Assembly: GCA_028873975.1 (NCBI GenBank)
Contig: JAPPMO010000052.1
Location: forward strand, 1 to 64,000
DNA from: Chloroflexota bacterium
Lineage (GTDB): Bacteria; Chloroflexota; Anaerolineae; Aggregatilineales; Phototrophicaceae
Length of the DNA: 64,000 bases
Direction of reading: 5' to 3'
Each line of letters begins with the position of its first letter. The stretch's first letter is position 1. Position numbers and translations under genes: made by a program. Below, piece by piece: positions 40,504 through 47,776 of this stretch. A model generated the notes under the pieces. That model made no database searches. It saw only the letters and a program-made list of their open reading frames with translations, and was not told the origin of the DNA.

Positions 40504-41283
40504 ATGGCATTACCCGAACGCGAATCACCGGTTGGCAAGCGCGTATCGCTCTTTGTCACCTGCATCGTCGACATGATCTATCCGGAGACGGGCATGTCCG
40601 CCGTCGACATCCTGGAGCATATCGGCGTGGAGGTGGACTTTCCCCTGGCGCAGACCTGCTGCGGGCAGCCCGCCTTCAACTCCGGTTATCGCGACGAGGC
40701 TCGCACAGTCGCCCGGCACTTCTTCAAAGCTTTCAAGGACGCCGAAGTCATCGTCACGCCCTCCGGCTCTTGCGCGACCATGGTGCGGCACGAGTATCCG
40801 CATTTGTTCACGCGGGCTGATGGCACGCTCTATGAACAGGCGCGGCGCATGGCGGCGATCACCTGGGAATTCAGCGAGTTCCTGGTAGAGGGCTTGGGCA
40901 TCGCCGACTTGCAGTTGCAACTGCCCGAAAAAGAATCTTTCGCCATGCACGATGCTTGTCACGGTTTGCGCGGCCTGGGCTTGGGACGAGCCGCGCGGGA
41001 ATTGATCGCGAATCTGGGCAACGCTGAACTGCTTGAGCTCAATGAATGCGAAGTTTGCTGCGGATTCGGCGGCTTGTTCAGCGTGAAAATGGCGGATATC
41101 AGCAACGCGATGCTGAAGAACAAAGTCGATAATATCAACGACTCGGCGGCGGATACCATTGTCACCGGCGATGTCAGTTGCTTGACCCAGATGAATGGCG
41201 GCTTGTCCCGCAGCAAGTCCCGCAAGCGCGTCCTTCATCTGGCGGATGTTTTGGCCAAGGGGCTGGGCGGAGGACGCGCATGA
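40504..41283 (+). CDS. lutA: L-lactate utilisation protein LutA (CCG-domain Fe-S protein)
   Basis: A 259-residue protein of the LldE/LutA type, one of three subunits of the non-flavin L-lactate oxidation system. Two CCG-type cysteine motifs are seen: TCCGQPAFNSGYRDEA (near 51-66) and CEVCCGFGGLFSVK (near 180-193), plus MHDACHGLRGLG. These bind Fe-S clusters or haem-disulfide-type centres in related proteins. The stop overlaps lutB by 4 nt. The ribosome site is weak. It is transcribed away from xylA, with 121 nt between the two start codons. Confidence 0.92.
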   Translation: MALPERESPVGKRVSLFVTCIVDMIYPETGMSAVDILEHIGVEVDFPLAQTCCGQPAFNSGYRDEARTVARHFFKAFKDAEVIVTPSGSCATMVRHEYPHLFTRADGTLYEQARRMAAITWEFSEFLVEGLGIADLQLQLPEKESFAMHDACHGLRGLGLGRAARELIANLGNAELLELNECEVCCGFGGLFSVKMADISNAMLKNKVDNINDSAADTIVTGDVSCLTQMNGGLSRSKSRKRVLHLADVLAKGLGGGRA

Positions 41284-42689
41284 CGATGGAGGTCGAATCC
41301 AATAACTTCATCGCCCTGGCCGATGTCGCCTTGCATAACGACGACTTGCAGCATGCGATCGGCGAAGGCACGCGCACCGCCTATTACAAGCGCTTGGATA
41401 CCATGTTCGCGCACAGCGACGAACACGGCGAATTCATGCGGCAACAGGCGGCTGAAGCCAAACGGCGGGCGCTGCGTCACTTGCCGGACCTGCTGGAAAA
41501 AGCCGAGCGCAATCTCAAGAAAAACGGCTTCCAGGTAGAGTGGGCGGTTGATGCCGCGGAGGCCAATCAGCTGGTGCTGGACATCGCGCGCCGCCACGGC
41601 GTACAGACCGTGACCAAAGCCAAGAGCATGCTCAGCGAAGAATTGGGGACCAACCATGCGCTGGAAGCGGCCGGACTGCGCGTGGTTGAAACCGACCTGG
41701 GCGAATACATCATCCAGCTTGCGGGCGAAACGCCCAGCCATATCGTCGGTCCCGTCATGCACAAAACCAAAGCCGAAATCCGCGATGTCTTCGTGGATAA
41801 ACTCGGCATGGCGCCGACCGACGATGCCGAAGAAATGGTGGCTTTCGCGCGGGGGATGCTGCGCGAAGATTTCCTGGGCGCCGATATGGGTATTTCCGGC
41901 GGCAACTTCCTGATCGCGGAAACGGGATCCATCGGCTTGGTGATGAACGAGGGCAATGGCCGCATGTGCGCCTCGCTGCCGCGCGTACATGTCGCGCTGG
42001 TGGGTATCGAGAAGCTGGTGGACACGGTCGAGGATTACGCGACCCTGACGCAAGTGCTGCCGAGCAGCTCCACCGGGCAGAAGCTGACGGTTTATACCAA
42101 TATCATCAATGGGCCGCGGCGAGATGATGAAGATGACGGACCGGAGCATGCCTATGTCATCCTGGTGGACAATGGCCGCAGTGATATCTACGCCACAAAG
42201 TATGCCGAAGCGCTATCCTGCATTCGCTGCGGCGCCTGTCAAAACGCCTGCCCGGTCTACCGCACCATGGGCGGGCACGCTTATGGCTGGGTCTATGGCG
42301 GTCCCATCGGCGCGGTCTTGACGCCGCTATTCGTCGGTTTGGAGAATGCGACGCCCCTGCCGCATGCCAGCAGTCTTTGCGGCAGCTGCAAGCAAGTCTG
42401 CCCGGTCGATATTGACCTGCCGCGCATGCTGCTCGATCTGCGCTGGGACCTGGTGCGAGCAGGCGAGAGCGACGGCGCCTGGGATATGGCGATGAAGATC
42501 TGGGCCATCGGCATGACGTCGCCGACGCGCTTCAATTTGGGCGGCCTGGCAGCGCGGGTCGGCCAGCATATCATGGGCGAGTACATGCCAGGCGTCCTGG
42601 GCAACTGGACGAAACATCGCGATTTCCCCGATTTCGCGCCGAAGCCATTCCGCCAGCTATGGAAGGAGCGCAAACGTGGACGGGCGTGA
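41280..42689 (+). CDS. lutB: L-lactate utilisation iron-sulfur protein LutB
   Basis: A 469-residue protein. The N-terminal two thirds is the LUD domain (GTRTAYYKRLDTM, then TKAKSMLSEE, then ADMGISGGNFLIAETGS). The C-terminal part has two 4Fe-4S motifs, CIRCGACQNACPVY and CGSCKQVCPVDIDLP. It is the electron-transfer subunit of the LutABC lactate oxidase complex. The start is ATG 41280, overlapping the lutA stop (ATGA), although the frame is open further upstream. It overlaps lutC by 14 nt. Confidence 0.93.
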   Translation: MTMEVESNNFIALADVALHNDDLQHAIGEGTRTAYYKRLDTMFAHSDEHGEFMRQQAAEAKRRALRHLPDLLEKAERNLKKNGFQVEWAVDAAEANQLVLDIARRHGVQTVTKAKSMLSEELGTNHALEAAGLRVVETDLGEYIIQLAGETPSHIVGPVMHKTKAEIRDVFVDKLGMAPTDDAEEMVAFARGMLREDFLGADMGISGGNFLIAETGSIGLVMNEGNGRMCASLPRVHVALVGIEKLVDTVEDYATLTQVLPSSSTGQKLTVYTNIINGPRRDDEDDGPEHAYVILVDNGRSDIYATKYAEALSCIRCGACQNACPVYRTMGGHAYGWVYGGPIGAVLTPLFVGLENATPLPHASSLCGSCKQVCPVDIDLPRMLLDLRWDLVRAGESDGAWDMAMKIWAIGMTSPTRFNLGGLAARVGQHIMGEYMPGVLGNWTKHRDFPDFAPKPFRQLWKERKRGRA

Positions 42690-43314
42690 ACAGATCCTGG
42701 GCAAGCTGCGGAAAGCGCGGCAGCCTTTTATCGATGTGACGCCGATAGCGGACCGCCGGCGCATGATCCCGATGGAAGATCTGTCGCCGGCTGCGCGCTT
42801 GCGAAGATTCATATCCGAGGCGGAAGCGCTGGGTTGCCGCGTCTATCAGGTGACAGCCAGCGAAGCGATTGAACAGATCATGGAGTTGATCGGCGGCGAC
42901 AAGACAGTCTTGTCTTGGGACGAGGCGGAGCTGCCCATGGGCGGCTTGCCGGGCATATTGGAGTCGCTGGGCGTGGCGGTGAGTCCGCATGACGACGGCG
43001 ATGCGCGACTGGGCATCACCGGCGTCACGGCGGCGCTGGCGGCCACCGGCAGCTTGATCCTCGAGAGCGGGCCCGGGCGCTTTCGCAGCGCATCGCTTTT
43101 GCCGGACGCGCATATCGCGCTGATGCGCGCGGAGCAGATCCTGCCCGACTTGGAAAGCTGGGAAGAGGCGCAGCGGCGGGAGGGTTATCCGGCTTTCACG
43201 CGGTCCAGCAACACCACGATCGTCTCCGGTCCCAGCAAGACGGCTGATATCGCGCATCAGTTGGTCAAGGGGGCGCATGGTCCGCGTGAGGTGCATGTGA
43301 TGATTTTGGCTTAG
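42676..43314 (+). CDS. lutC: L-lactate utilisation protein LutC (LUD domain)
   Basis: A 212-residue LUD-domain protein starting with GTG inside the end of lutB. The family pattern is visible in LSWDEAELPMGGLP, GITGVTAALAATGSLILESGPGR and NTTIVSGPSKTADI. It completes the LutABC complex that converts L-lactate to pyruvate. It ends the operon; an extended -10 sequence begins 4 nt after its stop, serving the toxin-antitoxin pair. Confidence 0.92.
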   Translation: MDGREQILGKLRKARQPFIDVTPIADRRRMIPMEDLSPAARLRRFISEAEALGCRVYQVTASEAIEQIMELIGGDKTVLSWDEAELPMGGLPGILESLGVAVSPHDDGDARLGITGVTAALAATGSLILESGPGRFRSASLLPDAHIALMRAEQILPDLESWEEAQRREGYPAFTRSSNTTIVSGPSKTADIAHQLVKGAHGPREVHVMILA

Positions 43315-43317
43315 CTC

Positions 43318-43326
43318 TGGTATACT
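43318..43326 (+). promoter_or_regulatory. Extended -10 element for the toxin-antitoxin pair
   Basis: TGG followed by TATACT (43321-43326). No good -35 is visible, which is common for extended -10 promoters. It lies about 74 nt before the antitoxin start codon. Confidence 0.4.
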
Positions 43327-43399
43327 AACAAGGTAACGAGGGGAAGGGCTTTATTGCCTCCTCAAGCGAGCGCAAAGCGGAGAATAGAGAAGCGACGCC

Positions 43400-43660
43400 A
43401 TGATGATCGATATTCCACAAGACCTTGCCCTTCGTTTAGAAGACTTGGCGGAAACTAAAGGCTCTACGGTAGAGGAATTGCTACGAACCTGGTTGGATGG
43501 GCAAGAGGCAAAAAAGCCTCAACTAACCATGCAGGATTTGGCGCGCAACGCGCGCGAAGCGGGATTGAAATCTGATAAGCCGGTGGATACTTCTGAACGC
43601 AGCCGAGAGATTCTTAATGCCGAATTTGCTAATTGGGTAGACAGACGTATACGTGAATGA
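43400..43660 (+). CDS. VapB-like antitoxin
   Basis: An 86-residue protein. The N-terminus MMIDIPQDLALRLEDLAETKGSTVEELLRTWLDG has the strand-helix-helix pattern of ribbon-helix-helix DNA-binding antitoxins, and the charged C-terminal half would wrap the toxin. Its TGA overlaps the ATG at 43657 of the PIN-domain gene, the usual coupled arrangement. I infer autoregulation by the pair. No exact antitoxin subfamily is assigned. Confidence 0.75.
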   Translation: MMIDIPQDLALRLEDLAETKGSTVEELLRTWLDGQEAKKPQLTMQDLARNAREAGLKSDKPVDTSERSREILNAEFANWVDRRIRE

Positions 43661-44072
43661 CACTCATAACCGATACCAGTTTTTTTACGCACTCTACAAC
43701 GAAAATGACATACGACATCTTGATGCAAATCGCTTTGCTGAAACGACTACAGAGACGATGCTGATACCTTGTGTTGCTCTTCCTGAACTGACTTATTTGT
43801 TCATAAGGGATGCTGGCTACAGAGGGGTTGAGACATTCTATGCTTACTTTAAAGATATGAGTCCGCAACTAGTGTGGATTTTACCGGAAGATGTGTATAA
43901 GATTCACGAAATCATAGAAACCTACGCCAGCGCGGAATTCGACATCGTGGACTGTTGCATCATGGCGCTGGCGGAACGCTTACAGATCACAAGAATAGCG
44001 ACATTTGACCGCCGCGACTTCAGTATATTCCGTCCTAGACACTGCGATTTTCTTGAGTTGTTGCCTGTGTAA
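43657..44072 (+). pseudogene. VapC-like PIN-domain toxin, frameshifted in a T7 run
   Basis: The natural start is ATG 43657, overlapping the antitoxin stop. It encodes MTLITDTSFF, the expected PIN N-terminus with the first catalytic Asp, but then leaves the frame after TTTTTTT at 43680-43686. The rest of the PIN domain (YALYNENDIRHLDANRF, VALPELTYLF, FDIVDCCIMALAERL, IATFDRRDF) is in another frame, open from a GTG at 43653. One extra T would restore a 138-residue toxin. Translated from the GTG, the protein of 139 residues would lack the first active-site Asp. PIN toxins are RNases. The case may be a broken toxin, transcriptional slippage or a homopolymer sequencing error. Confidence 0.75.
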
Positions 44073-44106
44073 CAACCGCTCGGCGGCACGACTAGCCACC
44101 CGCCCG

Positions 44107-44970
44107 CTAACGCCCCTCCGCAATCCCCACTTCCGCCATCAAACCGCGCAGCGCATTCACCGCCATTTCCATGCCATCCGCGCCGCTGAATCCGCTGGAA
44201 TGCCGCGCTTCCAGCAGATGCGGCTCCAGGGAAAGTACGCCGTCGTAGCCGCTGTCCCGCAAGTTCGCCAGCAACTCCTTTACTTGCCCGTCGCCTTGAC
44301 CCGCCACCTTCACGGCTGAGCGCGCCTCTCCCTCGCCCCCATGCTTTGCGGTGCCCTCAGGTAAAAGCGCGTCCTTGATATGGATATAGCCGATGGTGGG
44401 ATGCAACGCGTCCCACCAGGCCTCGACCTGCTCGGCGGCGCCGCATTGCACGAAATTGGCAGGGTCCCAGATAAAGCGGAAGTTTGGCGAATCAATCGCT
44501 TTCAGGAGTTGCAGGCAGTTTTCCGGCAGATCGCCGACGACGCCTTTTTCGTTTTCCAGGAGCAGTTGCAGGTCCATTGCCGTCGCGATATCCGTCAGCT
44601 TGCCGAGCCGATCAATGGCGCATTGCATGGCCGCTTCGTCGACGCCGGCCGCGGGGTAGAAAGAAAAGATACGGATGTTGCGGGTTCCCAGTTGGTCCGC
44701 GACCGCGCCCATAGCCCGCAGGCGCTCGCACTCGATCTCGATCGGGTCTTCAATGGGCGACTTGCCGATGGGGCTGCCCATGCAACTGACCGCAATCTCG
44801 TAGCGGGCGCAGAGCTCTTTGACGCGCGCGACATGATCGTCGCTGAATTGCGAGCAATTCACGCCCCAAGCCGCGCGAATATCAATCAAGGGGATTTTCA
44901 AGCGCCGCAACACCCGCAGCTGTTCTTCAAAATCGACAGCGATTTCGTCGCCAAACGCGCTGATTTTCAT
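44107..44970 (-). CDS. Sugar phosphate isomerase/epimerase family protein (xylose-isomerase-like barrel)
   Basis: A 287-residue AP-endonuclease-2-type TIM barrel. Metal and substrate residues can be seen in LLLENEKG (Glu), FIWDPANFVQCG (Asp), YIHIKDAL (His, Asp) and GVLSLEPHL (Glu). Members act as hydroxypyruvate isomerases, inosose dehydratases or tagatose/ribulose-type epimerases, and the substrate here cannot be told. ATG 44970 has a weak GAGAGAAGG-type ribosome site. TGCTACAAT lies about 40 nt upstream. It converges with the toxin gene. Confidence 0.8.
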   Translation of the reverse strand: MKISAFGDEIAVDFEEQLRVLRRLKIPLIDIRAAWGVNCSQFSDDHVARVKELCARYEIAVSCMGSPIGKSPIEDPIEIECERLRAMGAVADQLGTRNIRIFSFYPAAGVDEAAMQCAIDRLGKLTDIATAMDLQLLLENEKGVVGDLPENCLQLLKAIDSPNFRFIWDPANFVQCGAAEQVEAWWDALHPTIGYIHIKDALLPEGTAKHGGEGEARSAVKVAGQGDGQVKELLANLRDSGYDGVLSLEPHLLEARHSSGFSGADGMEMAVNALRGLMAEVGIAEGR

Positions 44971-45084
44971 GATCTTTGCCTTCTCTCAGCTCAGTCCAGC
45001 TTGGTATTGTAGCAGATTGCCGCGGAGGCGCAGCGATTTTTTCGCCACAGAGGCCCCGAGGGGCGCGTAGACACAGCCCGCCGA

Positions 45085-45285
45085 CACAGAGTATAAGTTT
45101 TTTCAGGGCAGAACTTCTCTGGAATGACGTACAAATGGGTGAAATTGCTTGTCGCGGAATCCAAAACCGAAGTGAAATTCCACGTTTCCTAAGAAATGAA
45201 AGATTTTTTTCTGTGCTCTCTGTGGTTAGATTTAAGTTGGAAATATCTTCATTGTATTGCATGTTATTTTGATGCAATCGCCCTG
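45085..45285 (-). repeat. Dispersed non-coding repeat, copy 2
   Basis: About 200 bp, reverse complement of copy 1 at 21136-21345. Both contain a 22-codon frame beginning MTYKWVKLLVAESK, but all frames of the core are equally conserved, so coding is not supported. It lies in the 501-bp gap between the epimerase gene and importer operon 3. Confidence 0.85.
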
Positions 45286-45346
45286 GCGGACGCGGCAATT
45301 TCTTGCGGACTTCGCTTGAGTGCGTTAGGATTTGAGTAGCGTACTG

Positions 45347-45362
45347 TCGAAAATACTTTCGA
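45347..45362. promoter_or_regulatory. Operator-like palindrome upstream of importer operon 3
   Basis: TCGAAA-ATAC-TTTCGA, perfect 6-bp arms, 110 nt before the binding-protein start. The size and symmetry suit a LacI-family regulator site; no regulator gene is nearby. Confidence 0.4.
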
Positions 45363-45390
45363 TAGCGCTTATTTGCTGGGGCGCGAGGGC

Positions 45391-45406
45391 GTTTCGCAAG
45401 CGAAAC
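45391..45406. promoter_or_regulatory. Second palindrome in the leader of importer operon 3
   Basis: GTTTCGC-AA-GCGAAAC, 7-bp arms, 66 nt before the start codon. It may be another operator half-family of the palindrome at 45347 (shared TTTCG/CGAAA) or an RNA hairpin. Confidence 0.35.
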
Positions 45407-45471
45407 TCAGTGGCTCGCAGCGATCATGCCCCCGCGCCTGCTTTCACACTTAGTTCAGTGAGGAGATTACA

Positions 45472-46767
45472 ATGAAGAAGTTACTTGTATTGCTCGCCGT
45501 TTTGCTATTGATTATACCGGCTCACGCGGATGATATGGATCCCTGTGAACTGGATGCGCCGATGGAAGCGACCGAGCTCAACTTCATGGGCTGGGCATTC
45601 CCGATCACGGAGTTCTTCGCCGCCGAATTGGAGAAGTGCAACGAGGTCGATAACCTGACCGTCAACGTCCAGTTGCTCGATTCCGCCGCTGCCGAAGAAC
45701 AAGCCAATCTGGCGCTGGCCGGCGGCGGGGATTCGCCCTGGGCGGTCCTGCATACCACGCCGGCGCGCATGGTCGCGCTTTCCGGTTTCGACGCGCTGCA
45801 GCCGCTGAACGACCTGGTTGAGCAGTATCGCGACGAATACAACCTGGACGATATCCCGCAGCCGGTTTGGGATGCGGCCACCATCGACGGCAATATCTAT
45901 GGCGTGCCGTTTATGTCGAACACCATGCACCTCTTCTATCGCACCGATCTCTTTGAAAAACACGGCCTGGATGTCCCGACCACCTACGATGAAGTGATCG
46001 ACGCTTGCGAGACGCTCAAGGGCGAACCAAGCATTGATTTGCCTTTCACCATGAATCTGCATGCCGGCTGGGCTTGGGAGATCGAGTTCATGCACTTCAT
46101 ACGCTCTTTCGGCGGCAAGTTCCTGGACGACGAAACCAATATGCCGACCTTCAATAGCGACGCCGGCGTCGCCGCCTTGACGAAGATGAAGGAAGTGGTC
46201 GACGGCTGCATGGGTCCTGAAGGGCTAACTTACAGCATCGACGACAGCGAAATCGGTATGGAGACCGGCACGCTGGCTTTCGTCCACATCTGGGCTAGCC
46301 GCGCCGCCAATATGGACGATCCGGAGAAATCGGACTACGTTGGCATCATCGGTTTCGCCGGCTCGCCAGCGCCCAATCCGGATAGCGGCATCTTGGCCGG
46401 CAGCGCCTGGATAGACGCCTACTCCATCGCCAAGCGCTCCGGCGTCGACCATGATCTGGCTTTCCGGGCCATCATGGAAACCTTTGACTTTGAAGGCATG
46501 GTCGGCGGCGCGGCGCACGGCGCGGTCATTCGCACCTCCGTCGCGGAAGCCGGTCACGGTGGGCGCAACTTGCCAGCGATGGCTGTTTCCCTCGGCCACG
46601 GCGTCGGCGCCCCCTCACTGAATCCGGCGGCGGCGCTAGTGAGCACGGCGCTGGGCAACTGGCTGCCGCTAGTCGGCAGTGGCGACCTGTCGCCGGAAGA
46701 GGCGCTGGACAGCGCAGCCGAAGAGTACATCGCCGAAGCAACGGCGCAAGGCTACATTGAGGGCTAG
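45472..46767 (+). CDS. Extracellular solute-binding protein, MalE-type importer (operon 3)
   Basis: A 431-residue binding protein. The signal peptide is MKKLLVLLAVLLLIIPAHA, cleaved before DDMDPCEL. The body has QANLALAGGGDSPWAVLHTTPARMVAL, GNIYGVPFMSNTMHLFYRTDLFEKHGL and a C-terminus rich in Ala/Glu. GAGGAG precedes the ATG. It heads an operon with two permease genes and probably the MFS and SnoaL-like genes. A perfect 14-bp stem-loop follows. The ligand is unknown. Confidence 0.9.
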   Translation: MKKLLVLLAVLLLIIPAHADDMDPCELDAPMEATELNFMGWAFPITEFFAAELEKCNEVDNLTVNVQLLDSAAAEEQANLALAGGGDSPWAVLHTTPARMVALSGFDALQPLNDLVEQYRDEYNLDDIPQPVWDAATIDGNIYGVPFMSNTMHLFYRTDLFEKHGLDVPTTYDEVIDACETLKGEPSIDLPFTMNLHAGWAWEIEFMHFIRSFGGKFLDDETNMPTFNSDAGVAALTKMKEVVDGCMGPEGLTYSIDDSEIGMETGTLAFVHIWASRAANMDDPEKSDYVGIIGFAGSPAPNPDSGILAGSAWIDAYSIAKRSGVDHDLAFRAIMETFDFEGMVGGAAHGAVIRTSVAEAGHGGRNLPAMAVSLGHGVGAPSLNPAAALVSTALGNWLPLVGSGDLSPEEALDSAAEEYIAEATAQGYIEG

Positions 46768-46830
46768 TTTGGCAAGCGACCGTCGGAAACGGTGAGAGTC
46801 GTCGTCTGCGGCGCTCACCGATTCTAACTA

Positions 46831-46862
46831 AGAGGCGGAGCGGCGACTGCCGCTCCGCCTCT
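46831..46862 (+). terminator. Stem-loop between binding-protein and permease genes, operon 3
   Basis: Perfect 14-bp stem AGAGGCGGAGCGGC / GCCGCTCCGCCTCT with loop GACT. A GC-rich sequence, not a T-run, follows, so it is a 3'-end protector or pause site rather than a classical terminator. Confidence 0.65.
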
Positions 46863-46911
46863 GCCGCCGCCAGCGCGTTGATCGCCGTTTAGGCTGTAAA
46901 GGGTCCTGAGC

Positions 46912-47775
46912 GTGAAAAGGCGCACCTTCTATATGTTCATGTCGCCCAGCTTGCTGGTTATGCTGGCGCTGATGGTATTCCCCTTGCTGACCTCTATCTG
47001 GCTCAGCATGCAATACATGACCTTCCGCAACATCAACGCGCCGGAATTCGTCGGACTTGCCAATTACCTCGAGGTCTTCGATGACCGGAAATTCTGGCAA
47101 GCCTTCACCTTTACGATGACCTTTATCGCCATCGCCGTGCCGGCGCAGATTTCGGTCGGGTTCTTGATCGCGGTCTTGCTGGACCAAGTCTCCAGCCGCA
47201 TCCGCGGCATTTACATCGCGGCTTTCTTGATGCCCTTCATCGTGGTGCCGGTGGTGGGCACGCTGATGGTCAAGCAATTGTTCGAGTCCGGCGGCATCGT
47301 GGCTTGGGCTTATCGCGCGCTGCTTGGCTCGCGCTTCATCTTTACCGAGCAGTCGGTCAAATCGCTGATTCTGCTGCACAGCCTATGGGCGGCGACGCCC
47401 TTCCCGCTCATCGTGTTTTTCGCCGGTTTGCAGACCTTGCCCGATGAATTGATCGAAGCATCGATGATCGACGGCGCCACGCGCTTGCGCCAGGTGCGGC
47501 ATATTATGATCCCGCATTTGCGCTCGCTCTTTGTATTCGTCGGCTTGATCTCGATCATGGACGCTTACCGCGTCTTTGACAGCGTATTCGTGCTCACCGA
47601 ACAGAACCCGATTTACAAGGCGGAAGTGATGATGCTCTACACCTTCCGCACGGCAATGAGCGTACAGCGGCTTGGCAAAGCCAACGCCATGTCGGTCATC
47701 ACCGTCGTCATGATTCTAGTCGTTCTGGTGCCTTTCCTGCTGCGCACTTACAAAGAGCAGACCGAAGAGCGCTAG
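46912..47775 (+). CDS. MalF-type sugar ABC permease (operon 3)
   Basis: A 287-residue permease starting with GTG. Helix 1 is FYMFMSPSLLVMLALMVFPLL; the family phrase FVGLANYLEVFDDRKFWQAF follows. The EAA loop is LPDELIEASMIDGATRLRQVRHIMIPHLRS. Length and topology are ordinary. It ends 1 nt before the next permease start. No ATPase gene occurs in this operon either. Confidence 0.9.
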   Translation: MKRRTFYMFMSPSLLVMLALMVFPLLTSIWLSMQYMTFRNINAPEFVGLANYLEVFDDRKFWQAFTFTMTFIAIAVPAQISVGFLIAVLLDQVSSRIRGIYIAAFLMPFIVVPVVGTLMVKQLFESGGIVAWAYRALLGSRFIFTEQSVKSLILLHSLWAATPFPLIVFFAGLQTLPDELIEASMIDGATRLRQVRHIMIPHLRSLFVFVGLISIMDAYRVFDSVFVLTEQNPIYKAEVMMLYTFRTAMSVQRLGKANAMSVITVVMILVVLVPFLLRTYKEQTEER

Positions 47776-47776
47776 C

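Noticed and set aside
43653..44072. Taking the GTG at 43653 as the normal start of the PIN toxin
   Set aside because: It gives MNDTHNRYQFF in place of the PIN N-terminus. The ATG at 43657, coupled to the antitoxin stop, encodes the expected MTLITDTSFF, so a frameshift explains the data better.
45121..45190. A 22-codon frame (MTYKWVKLLVAESK...) conserved in both dispersed repeat copies
   Set aside because: The whole core is nearly identical in DNA, so all frames are conserved; there is no ribosome site. Coding cannot be claimed from two copies.
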